Assembly (NCBI RefSeq): GCF_009755605.1
Contig: NZ_WPNZ01000007.1
Location: forward strand, 206,168 to 270,167
DNA length: 64,000 bases
Direction: 5' to 3'
Source: Streptomyces typhae
GTDB lineage: Bacteria; Actinomycetota; Actinomycetes; Streptomycetales; Streptomycetaceae
A program made the position numbers and the translations under genes. The number at the start of each line of letters is the position of its first letter. Within the stretch, counting starts at the first letter, position 1. A model generated the notes under the pieces. That model did not search any database. It was not told the origin of the DNA and saw only the letters and a program-made list of their open reading frames with translations. Below, in pieces: positions 1 through 8,051 of this stretch.

Positions 1-49
1 GCGCGGCGTCGCCCCCCCCGGCGTCTGACCCGCCGTCAGCGTCCTACCC

Positions 50-94
50 AGCGGAGGGGACCGCCACGCGCGCGTGGCGGTCCCCTCCGCTTTT
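50..94. terminator. Strong intrinsic terminator
   Basis: A perfect 19-bp inverted repeat (50-68 with 73-91) has a CGCG loop and is followed by T91-T94. It lies just past the stop of the leftward penicillin acylase gene and could serve transcription from either side. Confidence 0.85.
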
Positions 95-119
95 CAGCCG
101 TCCCCGGCGCTACAGCCCG

Positions 120-3041
120 TCAGGGCTTGAGCACCAGGGTGTCGTTCGTGCTGTCGTCGACGGCCTTCTTGGAGTAGGCCCACGGCAGCAGCTCGCCCTT
201 GATCCACTTGTTGGTCTGGTCCGTGTAGTGGTCGCTGTAGGCGTGTCCGGACGCGCCGGTCAGGTTGATCCAGCGGGACTTGTCGAGGTCCTTCAGGTTC
301 ACGACCATCCGCATGGAGGGCACCCAGATCACTCCGTAGCCGCCCGCCGCGTTCCAGCCGGTGGCGTTGACCGTCGCCTCGCCGCCGCCCAGCTTGAAGG
401 GGCCGCGGTTGAGGACCCACTGGAGCCAGCCGGGTCCATCGGTGCCGAGCGTCTGGTTCTTCAGCGTGAGGCGGTGCAGCCGGCCCCAGCTCCAGGTGTC
501 GATGTCCTTGCCGAGCTTGGCCGTGAGGTCCCAGCGGGCGTCCTCCATGGCCCGCGCGAGCAGCTGGTCGCGGTTCTTGGTCTCCGCGTCCGTGCGCGTG
601 CCCGGCGACTTCCACCAGTCGCTGTCCTTATTGTCGAGGTTCTTGCGGATGACCTCGAAGTAGCGGTCGCCGCCGTCGGGCTGCGCGGAGTCCGCGTCCC
701 GCTCGCCGCACTCGCGCACCCGGTTCTCCTCGTCGGCGGGACGGGTGTTCCCGGCCGGCTCGACGGACAGGCACTGGCCCTTGACCCGCAGTTCCTTGGG
801 CAGCTTGTTGCCGATGGAGAGCTGGAGGACGCTGCGCCAGACGGCGTTGAAGTACGCGGCGGCTGCCGAGTCGGCGTCCTGGGTGTAGTCCCAGCCCTCC
901 AGGAGCTTCTGCGCCTCACGGACGTGCTTGTCGGCGATGTCAATCTTGAGCAGCTTGGGCACGAGCAGCCGGGCGATCTCGCTGCTGTTGTCCGTCTGCA
1001 TCAGCCGCATGTCCTCCGTGGAGATCTTGCCGCCGTTCTTCGTCTTCGCCTTGATGAGGTCGTCGATGCGCTGGCTGCGCGCCCCGTAGCCCCAGTCCGC
1101 GGTGAGCTTGTACGGGTACTTCTTGCCGTCGCCGTCGTCGATCACGGCCTGGTTGGCGGTGACGATGTAGCCGCGCTTGGGGTTGTACTCGTACGGCAGG
1201 GCGTCCTGCGGGACGGGGTCGCCCCAGCGGTAGTCCGGGTCCCAGCCCGGCGAGGGCAGCGAGCCGTCGCCCTTGCCGCGGGTGGGGATCTTTCCGGGCG
1301 CCTGGTAGCCGATGTTGCCCTCGGTGTCGGCGTAGATCAGGTTCTGCGAGGGCACCTCGAAGGACGCGGCCGCCTCGCGGAACTCCTTGAAGTCCTTGGC
1401 CCGGTTCAGCTCGAAGACGGCGTCCATGGACTTGCCGGGTTCGAGGGCGGTCCAGCGCAGCGCGATGCCGTAGCCGTCGCCGCGGTCCGGGGCCGCCGCG
1501 TCCACCTGGGCCTTCTTGCCGACCTTGACCAGTTCGTCGTCGCGGTCGGAGATCAGCGGGCCGTTGTTGGTCTCGCGGACCGTGATGGTCTTGGTCTTGC
1601 CGCCCGCGACCTTGATCTTCTCCTCGCGGGACCGGAAGGGCTTGATCTTGCCGTCGTACTGGTAGCCGTCGGCGGTGAACTTCTCCAGGTAGAGGTCGGT
1701 GACGTCGGCACCGAGGTTCGTCATGCCCCAGGCGATGTCCTTGTTGTGGCCGATGACGACGCCGGGCAGGCCGGAGAAGGTGTAGCCGCTGACGTCGTAC
1801 TGGCACTTCGACGACACCGACCGGCAGTGCAGGCCCATCTGGTACCAGACGGAGGGCAGCTGCGGCGCCAGGTGCGGGTCGTTGGCGAGCAGGGGCTTGC
1901 CGGTGATGGTGTGCGCGCCGGAGACGACCCAGGAGTTGGATCCGATGCCGTTGCCGTTCGAGCCGAGGCCCGCGTCCGGGATCTTGTCCAGGACGTCGGA
2001 GAGGCCGGAGAGCTGGGACTGCAGGCCGGTGCCCGCGGTCTGGGTGTTCCCGGCGACGCCGGTGCCCGCCGTGCCGGTGCCGGTTCCGGTGCCGGTTCCG
2101 GTGCCGCCCGTGCCCGTGCCGCCGCTGCCGGTACCCGTACCGCCCGTGCCGGTACCCGTACCGCCGGTACCGGTGCCCGTGCCGCCTGTACCGGTGCCCG
2201 TGCCCGTGCCGCCGGTACCGGTGCCGGTACCCGTGCCCGTGCCGCCGCCCGACGCGTCCTCGTCGCCGTCGAACTCCTTGGTGAGCTCGTTGTAGCGGCC
2301 CTCCTGGACGATGGGCTTGTGCAGGTCGTACGGGTAGTCCGGGTACAGGTCCTTGATCTGCGACGGGCCGAGGCGGCTCGTCATCAGGGAGCGGTCGATC
2401 TCGTCCTGCATGTTGCCGCGCAGGTCCCAGGCCATGGCCTTGAGCCAGGCCACGGAGTCGACGGGCGTCCACTCCTGCGGCTGGTAATCGTTCTTGAAGG
2501 AGAGCGCCGCGTACTCGACGGAGATCTCCTTGCCGTCCTTGCCGTCGAGATAGGCGTTGACCCCCTTGGCGTACGCCTGGAGGTACTTCTTCGTCCGCGG
2601 CGAGAGCTTGGAGTCGTACTCCTTCTCTGCGACGCGGTGCCAACCGAGGGTGCGCAGGAACTCATCGGTCTTGACCTGGCTCTTTCCGAACATCTCGGAG
2701 AGCCGACCGGAGGTCATATGGCGGCGTACGTCCATCTCCCAGAAGCGGTCCTGCGCCTGCACGAAGCCCTGTGCCATGAACAGGTCCTCGTCGGTCTCGG
2801 CGTAGATCTGCGGAATCCCGTTCCCGTCCCGTTTGACGTCGACGGGGCCCGAGAGGCCCTTGATGTCGATGGTGCCCTTGGTCTGCGGGAAGGAGGCGCG
2901 AACCGTGCTGATGCTCCAGTACGCGCCGAAGCCGATGCCTCCTACGACGGCCAGGACCAGGACGATCACGATCAGTCGGGCTCGGCGCCCCTTCTTCCTA
3001 CCGGACTTGCGACCGGAAGAGGCGTTGGTGTTGGAGGGCAT
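120..3041 (-). CDS. Penicillin acylase family Ntn-hydrolase
   Basis: Family members hydrolyse amide-linked acyl groups (penicillins, acyl-homoserine lactones or other amides); the substrate cannot be told here. The 973-residue product opens with a Lys/Arg-rich stretch and one hydrophobic helix (about residues 23-41), so it should be exported or anchored. An N-terminal alpha-chain region is followed by a Gly-Thr repeat (about 262-330) and then GSNSW at 367-371. By family rules the Ser368 nucleophile becomes the new N-terminus after self-cleavage. The beta-chain region carries the usual NDPHL motif. ATG 3041 was chosen because AAGGA lies about 8 bases upstream; an in-frame start at 3167 would only add a Cys/Ala-rich, non-homologous leader. 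The Gly-Thr tract is the odd part. It lies in the spacer that the family normally excises. Confidence 0.9.
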   Translation of the reverse strand: MPSNTNASSGRKSGRKKGRRARLIVIVLVLAVVGGIGFGAYWSISTVRASFPQTKGTIDIKGLSGPVDVKRDGNGIPQIYAETDEDLFMAQGFVQAQDRFWEMDVRRHMTSGRLSEMFGKSQVKTDEFLRTLGWHRVAEKEYDSKLSPRTKKYLQAYAKGVNAYLDGKDGKEISVEYAALSFKNDYQPQEWTPVDSVAWLKAMAWDLRGNMQDEIDRSLMTSRLGPSQIKDLYPDYPYDLHKPIVQEGRYNELTKEFDGDEDASGGGTGTGTGTGTGGTGTGTGTGGTGTGTGGTGTGTGGTGTGSGGTGTGGTGTGTGTGTGTAGTGVAGNTQTAGTGLQSQLSGLSDVLDKIPDAGLGSNGNGIGSNSWVVSGAHTITGKPLLANDPHLAPQLPSVWYQMGLHCRSVSSKCQYDVSGYTFSGLPGVVIGHNKDIAWGMTNLGADVTDLYLEKFTADGYQYDGKIKPFRSREEKIKVAGGKTKTITVRETNNGPLISDRDDELVKVGKKAQVDAAAPDRGDGYGIALRWTALEPGKSMDAVFELNRAKDFKEFREAAASFEVPSQNLIYADTEGNIGYQAPGKIPTRGKGDGSLPSPGWDPDYRWGDPVPQDALPYEYNPKRGYIVTANQAVIDDGDGKKYPYKLTADWGYGARSQRIDDLIKAKTKNGGKISTEDMRLMQTDNSSEIARLLVPKLLKIDIADKHVREAQKLLEGWDYTQDADSAAAAYFNAVWRSVLQLSIGNKLPKELRVKGQCLSVEPAGNTRPADEENRVRECGERDADSAQPDGGDRYFEVIRKNLDNKDSDWWKSPGTRTDAETKNRDQLLARAMEDARWDLTAKLGKDIDTWSWGRLHRLTLKNQTLGTDGPGWLQWVLNRGPFKLGGGEATVNATGWNAAGGYGVIWVPSMRMVVNLKDLDKSRWINLTGASGHAYSDHYTDQTNKWIKGELLPWAYSKKAVDDSTNDTLVLKP

Positions 3042-3157
3042 CGCTGTCCTTGCTGTCCTTCGCGCGCGGCAGGGCGGGGCGTGTGCGGGTCCTGGAGTGC
3101 TGGAGCAACCATAGGCGCAGGGCGATACGGCCTCGGACGCGGAGTCGGAAACCGATG

Positions 3158-3173
3158 TCGAACACAAGTTCGG
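3158..3173. promoter_or_regulatory. Candidate LexA (SOS) box
   Basis: TCGAAC-ACAA-GTTCGG differs by one base from the actinobacterial SOS palindrome TCGAAC-N4-GTTCGA. It lies 117 bases upstream of the penicillin acylase start and 167 bases before the antiporter start. The match is seen in the sequence; LexA binding is inferred. Confidence 0.4.
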
Positions 3174-3243
3174 AGGACAAGTTCAAAGGAGGGGTGCGGC
3201 GCGAGGGCGCCCGTCAAGGGAGCGTTAAAAGTTAGGTAAAGTA

Positions 3244-3327
3244 ACGAAGCGTCTCGGCTCGCACGACGCCTCCCGGCCCTCGCCCGAGGCGTCCTGACCC
3301 GCACGAAGCGTCTCGGCTCGCACGACG
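3244..3327. repeat. 25-bp direct repeat pair upstream of antiporter
   Basis: Two identical 25-bp copies occupy 3244-3268 and 3303-3327 (start ACGAAGCG, end CACGACG). The second ends directly at the ribosome-binding site of the antiporter gene. It could be a duplicated regulator site or a replication-slippage product. Confidence 0.7.
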
Positions 3328-3339
3328 GAAGGAACGCCC

Positions 3340-4833
3340 CTGTCTGTCCACGACCTCAACCAGCTCCTGCTCATCAGCTCGCTCGTCCTGCTCGTCGCCG
3401 TCGTCGCGGTGCGGCTCTCCTCGCGGAGCGGGTTGCCCAGCCTGTTGCTGTACCTCGGCATCGGCGTCGCCATGGGCCAGGACGGCATCGGCAACGTCTC
3501 CTTCAACAACGCCCAGCTGACGCAGGTCATCGGCTATGCGGCGCTGGTCGTGATCCTGGCCGAGGGCGGCCTCGGCACCAAGTGGAACGAGATCAAACCG
3601 GCGTTGCCCATGGCCGCGTGCCTGGCCACCGTCGGCGTCGCGGCCAGCGTCGGCGTGACGGCGGCGGGCGCGCACTATCTGGTCGGGCTCGAGTGGCGGC
3701 AGGCCCTCATCATCGGCGCGGTGGTGTCGTCGACGGACGCGGCCGCGGTCTTCTCCGTGCTGCGCAGGGTCCCGCTGCCCTCCCGTGTGACAGGTGTCCT
3801 GGAGGCGGAGTCCGGGTTCAACGACGCCCCGGTGGTCATCCTGGTCGTGGCCTTCTCCACCGCGGGACCCGTGCACCACTGGTACGTCCTCGTCGGCGAG
3901 ATAGCCCTGGAGCTGGCCATCGGCGCGGCCATCGGCCTCGCGGTGGGCTGGCTCGGCGCGTACGGGCTGCGACACGTGGCGCTGCCCGCGTCCGGTCTCT
4001 ATCCGATCGCGGTGATGGCCATCGCCGTCGCCGCCTACGCCGCCGGAGCCATGGCCCACGGCAGCGGATTCCTCGCCGTGTACCTGGCCGCGATGGTGCT
4101 CGGCAACGCCAGGCTGCCGCACTGGGCCGCCACCCGCGGCTTCGCCGAGGGCGTCGGCTGGATCGCCCAGATCGGCATGTTCGTGCTGCTCGGCCTGCTA
4201 GTCACCCCGCACCGGCTGCTCGACGACATCTGGCCCGCCGTGATCATCGGGCTCTTCCTGACGATGGTCGCGAGGCCCGTGTCCGTCGTGGTCGGCCTGC
4301 TGCCCTTCCGGATGCCCTGGCAGGAGAAGGCGCTGATGTCCTGGGCCGGCCTGCGCGGCGCGGTGCCCATCATCCTGGCGACCATCCCGATGGTGAACGG
4401 CGTCGAGAACAACGAGGAGATCTTCAACATCGTCTTCGTCCTGGTCGTCGTCTACACCCTGGTGCAGGGGCCGACCCTGCCCGGACTCGCCCGCGTCCTC
4501 GGCCTCGGCAAGGGCGGCGGCGCCGACGACCTCGGCATCGAGTCGGCGCCCCTGGAGCGGCTGCGGGGCCACCTCCTGTCCGTGTCCGTGCCCGAGGACT
4601 CCAAGCTGCACGGCGTCGAGGTGGGCGAGCTGCGGCTGCCCGCGGGCTCCGCCGTGACGCTCGTCGTGCGCGACGAGAAGTCCTTCGTACCGAGCCCCAC
4701 GACCGTGCTGCGGCAGCACGACGAGCTCCTGGTGGTGGCGACGGACCCGGTGCGCGACGCCGCCGAGCAGCGGCTGCGGGCGGTCGCCCAGGGCGGCAAG
4801 CTCGTGGGCTGGCTGGGGGTGCCGGACTCGTGA
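3340..4833 (+). CDS. K+/Na+:H+ antiporter, NhaP/CvrA type, CTG start
   Basis: Inner-membrane cation/proton antiporter of the CPA1 family. About a dozen hydrophobic helices are followed by a cytosolic RCK-C (TrkA-C) domain over roughly the last 110 residues, the usual site for nucleotide or c-di-AMP control. Ion-pathway motifs STDAAA and ESGFNDAP are visible. The nearest ATG/GTG in frame (GTG 3409) would cut off the first transmembrane helix. Reading back to CTG 3340 adds LSVHDLNQLLLISSLVLLVAV-type sequence that completes helix 1, and GGAAGG (3327-3332) sits 7 bases before it. A CTG start is therefore the best explanation. The product is 497 residues. The 3' end overlaps a 46-bp tandem repeat. 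Confidence 0.88.
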   Translation: MSVHDLNQLLLISSLVLLVAVVAVRLSSRSGLPSLLLYLGIGVAMGQDGIGNVSFNNAQLTQVIGYAALVVILAEGGLGTKWNEIKPALPMAACLATVGVAASVGVTAAGAHYLVGLEWRQALIIGAVVSSTDAAAVFSVLRRVPLPSRVTGVLEAESGFNDAPVVILVVAFSTAGPVHHWYVLVGEIALELAIGAAIGLAVGWLGAYGLRHVALPASGLYPIAVMAIAVAAYAAGAMAHGSGFLAVYLAAMVLGNARLPHWAATRGFAEGVGWIAQIGMFVLLGLLVTPHRLLDDIWPAVIIGLFLTMVARPVSVVVGLLPFRMPWQEKALMSWAGLRGAVPIILATIPMVNGVENNEEIFNIVFVLVVVYTLVQGPTLPGLARVLGLGKGGGADDLGIESAPLERLRGHLLSVSVPEDSKLHGVEVGELRLPAGSAVTLVVRDEKSFVPSPTTVLRQHDELLVVATDPVRDAAEQRLRAVAQGGKLVGWLGVPDS

Positions 4834-4951
4834 TCCCGGGAGTACGGGGCTCGTGACCCCGGCGGCGGCGGGCTCGTGATCCCGGGAGTACCGGGCTCGT
4901 GACCCCGGCGGCATCGGGCTCGCGATCCCGGGAGCACCGGGCTCGTAATCA
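4827..4951. repeat. 46-bp tandem repeat (23-bp half units) across the antiporter stop codon
   Basis: Units start at 4827, 4873 and 4919 (period exactly 46). Each contains two related 23-bp halves beginning CTCGTGA, with CCCGGG palindromes. The first unit includes the last codons and the TGA of the antiporter gene. Past 4951 the gap to the MFS gene (to 5169) shows no further clear element. Confidence 0.8.
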
Positions 4952-5169
4952 CAGGCTCCTCTTGCGCAGCACCTGTACTATGAAGGCACACTTCCTTACG
5001 CACATGTGAGTACTCGAACCAACTCTGTCTGACGCAGAGCTGGCGCGACCGTATGGCGGCCGCGGCGCCACGCAGTGGGCGACCCGGTATCTACCGCAGT
5101 TCTGCGCAAGAGGACAGCTCTCGGCGCCCCCGCACGGGCGCGCTACCAGGCAGCAGAAAGGCATGGGCC

Positions 5170-6438
5170 GTGGCGTCCACGGTCACCGAGACCCGACCGG
5201 GCTACGGACAGTTGCTGCGCACCCCGCGCGCCTGGACCTTCCTGCTTCCGGGCTTCGCCGCGCGGCAGCCGTTCGCGATGCTGACCATCTCCATCGTGCT
5301 GCTCGTGCAGCACACCACGGGCTCCTACGGAGCCGCCGGTGCCGTCTCTGCCGTCACCGGCGTCTCCATGGCCCTCTTCGCCCCCTTCGTGGGCAAGCTC
5401 GCCGACCGCTTCGGGCAGCGCGCCGTGCTCCTGCCGGGCGTCCTCGTGCACAGCGCGTCCGGCGTCGCCCTGACCGTGCTCGCCCTGTCCGGCGCGCCCC
5501 TGTGGACGCTGTTCGCGGCCGCGGTGCCCACCGGCGCCTCCACACCGCAGATCGGGCCGATGGTGCGGGCCCGCTGGGGCGCACAGCTCCAGGGCACCCC
5601 GCTCGCGCAGACCGCGGCGGCCTTCGAGTCCGTCACCGACGAGCTGACCTTCGTCCTCGGACCGCTGCTCGCCACCGCTCTGTGCACGGGCATCGACCCG
5701 GCGGCGGGGCTGCTCACCGAAGCGGGCCTGACCCTCGTCGGCGGCCTCCTCTTCGCCGCGCAGAAGAGCACCCAGCCGCAGCCGTCCGCAACCGGCGCCC
5801 ACGCGCGCGTACGGCACGATTCGGCGCTCCGGGTGCCCGGCGTGCGCGTCCTGATCGTCACGTTCCTCGGCATCGGCACCGTCTTCGGAGGCATGCAGGT
5901 CTCGCTGGCCGCCTTCACGGAGTCCATCGGCAGGCCCGGCCTGAACGGCGTCCTGTACGGCACGTTCGCCGCCGGCAACATGCTCTCCGGAGTGGCCTGC
6001 GGCGCCATCGCCTGGAAGATCACCCCGCAGCGGCGGCTCGTCGTCGGGTACGTAGGCCTGACCCTGATGGCGGCCGGACTGTGGGCGGCGCACTCCGTGC
6101 CGCTGCTCGCCGGGCTCGGCCTGCTGGTCGGCGTCTGCATCGCGCCCGCCCTGATCACCGGCTACACGCTGGTGGACAGCCTCGTGGCGCCGACCGCGCG
6201 GACGGAGGCCTTCACCTGGCTCACCGGCGCCGTCGCGCTCGGCCAGGCGGCGGCCGTCACGGTCGCGGGACAGCTCGAGGACCGCTTCTGGGACGGTGCC
6301 GGATTCCTCGTGCCGCTCGGCGGCACGGCCCTCGCGCTGACCGTGCTCCTGGCCCTGCGCTCCCGGCTCACCCCGAAGTCCTCGGGGCGGACCGTGGCAC
6401 GTGGCGTGGGTCACCGCGTACCGGCCACGGTGGACTGA
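5170..6438 (+). CDS. MFS transporter
   Basis: Major facilitator protein of 422 residues with about twelve hydrophobic segments and the loop 2-3 motif GKLADRFGQR. Probably a drug or metabolite exporter of the inner membrane; the substrate is unknown. GTG 5170 is preferred over in-frame upstream starts (5053) because AGAAAGG ends 8 bases upstream and the extra N-terminus would be a hydrophilic Arg/Ser-rich tail not expected for this family. It stands alone, with 67 bases before fmdB. Confidence 0.85.
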   Translation: MASTVTETRPGYGQLLRTPRAWTFLLPGFAARQPFAMLTISIVLLVQHTTGSYGAAGAVSAVTGVSMALFAPFVGKLADRFGQRAVLLPGVLVHSASGVALTVLALSGAPLWTLFAAAVPTGASTPQIGPMVRARWGAQLQGTPLAQTAAAFESVTDELTFVLGPLLATALCTGIDPAAGLLTEAGLTLVGGLLFAAQKSTQPQPSATGAHARVRHDSALRVPGVRVLIVTFLGIGTVFGGMQVSLAAFTESIGRPGLNGVLYGTFAAGNMLSGVACGAIAWKITPQRRLVVGYVGLTLMAAGLWAAHSVPLLAGLGLLVGVCIAPALITGYTLVDSLVAPTARTEAFTWLTGAVALGQAAAVTVAGQLEDRFWDGAGFLVPLGGTALALTVLLALRSRLTPKSSGRTVARGVGHRVPATVD

Positions 6439-6468
6439 TCCCGCGGAATACGTCACTATGGACCGTCG

Positions 6469-6495
6469 TTAGCACTCATCGAGTGAGAGTGCCAG
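6469..6495 (+). promoter_or_regulatory. CIRCE (HrcA) operator before fmdB
   Basis: TTAGCACTC-N9-GAGTGCCAG matches the CIRCE consensus TTAGCACTC-N9-GAGTGCTAA at 16 of 18 arm positions. It ends just before the fmdB ribosome-binding site (AGGAGGAAG). HrcA bound here would block fmdB transcription and be released on heat shock; this role is established for groES/groEL operons and inferred here. Confidence 0.8.
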
Positions 6496-6505
6496 GAGGA
6501 AGCAA

Positions 6506-6877
6506 GTGCCGACGTACCAGTACCAGTGCACCGAATGCGGCGAGGGCCTCGAGGCGGTGCAGAAGTTCACCGACGACGCCCTGACCGTATGCCCGAACTG
6601 CGACGGACGCCTCAAGAAGGTGTTCTCGGCCGTCGGCATCGTCTTCAAGGGCTCCGGCTTCTACCGCAACGACAGCCGCGGTTCGTCGTCGAGCAGCGCG
6701 CCCGCCTCCGCCTCGTCGCCGTCCGGCTCGAAGTCCTCGTCCTCGTCCTCGGACAGCAAGCCGTCCTCCACGTCCTCGTCGGCGTCCTCTTCCTCGTCGG
6801 CGTCTTCCTCGTCGGGGTCTTCTTCGGGGTCCTCCTCGTCGTCCAGCACGTCGTCGACGAGCTCCTCGGCCGCCTGA
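6506..6877 (+). CDS. FmdB-family zinc-ribbon protein with Ser-rich tail
   Basis: Small putative regulatory protein of the FmdB/CxxC_CxxC_SSSS family. The N-terminus MPTYQYQCTECG with CPNC at about residues 32-35 forms the four-Cys zinc ribbon, followed by a conserved GSGFYRND segment. The remaining ~65 residues are almost only Ser with Ala, Gly, Lys and Thr, which is common in actinobacterial members. GTG 6506 follows AGGAGG at a good spacing. The gene directly follows a CIRCE element, which suggests membership of the HrcA heat-shock regulon. The cellular role of the family is poorly known. Length 123 residues. Confidence 0.9.
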   Translation: MPTYQYQCTECGEGLEAVQKFTDDALTVCPNCDGRLKKVFSAVGIVFKGSGFYRNDSRGSSSSSAPASASSPSGSKSSSSSSDSKPSSTSSSASSSSSASSSSGSSSGSSSSSSTSSTSSSAA

Positions 6878-6925
6878 CCCGGCACCTCACAGGCACCGCT
6901 GCCCTCGCGGGCGCACAGCTCCTCC

Positions 6926-6957
6926 AGGACCCCGCTGTCGTACGACGGCGGGGTCCT
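6926..6957. terminator. Terminator between fmdB and mtnP
   Basis: A 10-bp perfect stem (6926-6935 with 6948-6957) is extended inside by GTCG/CGAC, so the whole element is an almost continuous hairpin. No T-run follows, as is usual in Streptomyces. Confidence 0.7.
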
Positions 6958-6989
6958 CGGCGTATCGGCGTCCGGCTACTGTGCCGACC

Positions 6990-7841
6990 ATGGTGAACAC
7001 GGCGAACGCGACTCAGGCCGAGATCGGCGTCATCGGCGGCTCCGGCTTCTACTCCTTCCTCGACGACGTCACCGAGGTGCACGTCGACACCCCTTACGGC
7101 TCCCCCAGCGACTCCCTGTTCCTCGGTGAGCTCGCCGGGCGGCGCGTGGCGTTCCTGCCGCGCCACGGCCGCGACCACCGCCTCCCGCCGCACCGCATCA
7201 ACTACCGCGCCAACCTGTGGGCCCTGCGCTCCGTCGGCGTGCGCCAAGTGCTCGCCCCGTGCGCCGTGGGCGGTCTCCGCCCCGAGTACGGGCCCGGGAC
7301 GCTGCTGGTCCCCGACCAGCTCGTGGACCGCACCAAGAGCCGCCCCGCGACCTACTTCGACGGCATACCGTTGCCCGACGGCACCACCCCGCTCGTCGTC
7401 CACGTGTCGCTGGCCGACCCCTACTGCCCGGCGGGGCGCACGGCCGCGCTCAAGGCCGCGCGGGGCCGGGACTGGGAACCGGTGGACGGCGGCACGCTCG
7501 TGGTGATCGAGGGGCCGCAGTTCTCGACCCGCGCCGAGTCGCGCTGGTACGCCGCGCAGGGCTGGTCCGTGGTGGGCATGACCGGCCACCCCGAGGCGCC
7601 CCTGGCCCGTGAACTGGAGCTCTGCTACTCCTCGCTGACCCTGGTCACCGACCTGGACGCGGGCGCCGAGACCGGCGAGGGCGTCTCCCACGAGGAGGTC
7701 CTCCGGGTCTTCTCCGCGAACGTGGACCGGCTGCGCACGGTGCTGTTCGACGCGGTGGCGGGGCTGCCGGAGAACGACGGACGGGACTGTGCGTGTGCGG
7801 GGGCGCTGGGCGGGATGGAGCCGGGGATACGGCTGCCGTAG
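6990..7841 (+). CDS. mtnP: S-methyl-5'-thioadenosine phosphorylase
   Basis: Purine-nucleoside phosphorylase family enzyme that splits methylthioadenosine to adenine and methylthioribose-1-phosphate in methionine salvage. IGVIGGSGFY near the N-terminus, FLPRHGRDHRLPPHRINYRAN and the segment VVIEGPQFSTRAES (substrate and phosphate binding) are the signature blocks. The 283-residue length fits. ATG 6990 is one of three close starts (GTG 6981, ATG 6990, GTG 6993). No Shine-Dalgarno is visible, and TACTGT at 6977-6982 could be a -10 box for a leaderless transcript. Confidence 0.88.
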   Translation: MVNTANATQAEIGVIGGSGFYSFLDDVTEVHVDTPYGSPSDSLFLGELAGRRVAFLPRHGRDHRLPPHRINYRANLWALRSVGVRQVLAPCAVGGLRPEYGPGTLLVPDQLVDRTKSRPATYFDGIPLPDGTTPLVVHVSLADPYCPAGRTAALKAARGRDWEPVDGGTLVVIEGPQFSTRAESRWYAAQGWSVVGMTGHPEAPLARELELCYSSLTLVTDLDAGAETGEGVSHEEVLRVFSANVDRLRTVLFDAVAGLPENDGRDCACAGALGGMEPGIRLP

Positions 7842-7893
7842 GGCGCGCGCGGCTTCCCCTCGGGGGCGCCTGGCCCTCCATCGGGTGAGGGAG

Positions 7894-7902
7894 TTGTCCA
7901 CA
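7894..7902 (+). other. Isolated DnaA-box-like 9-mer
   Basis: TTGTCCACA equals the preferred Streptomyces DnaA box. It is a single copy, so it may be chance; no origin-like cluster surrounds it. Confidence 0.3.
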
Positions 7903-8051
7903 ACCGGTGAGTAGTCCACGGGGCTCAGCGGGGTGGGGCGCGAACCCGCATCGTGAGAACGGAGTCCGGCCCCGGAACGGGCCTCGGAACCAGCCCCGGA
8001 TCCGGCGTCGGATCCGGATCCGTGCACTTCTCACGACAGGTGGTGGCCGTC

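Noticed and set aside
228..3239. 1003-codon plus-strand open frame opposite penicillin acylase
   Set aside because: Val/Leu/Gly/Arg-rich product typical of antisense frames in high-GC DNA; the minus-strand frame has clear family motifs.
4980..5009. Nine-codon ORF reading MKAHFLTHM before the MFS gene
   Set aside because: No ribosome-binding site and no amino-acid bias that would suggest an attenuator.
7894..7902. Replication origin signal
   Set aside because: Only one DnaA-box 9-mer; about 0.5 expected by chance in 64 kb before base bias, and no cluster.
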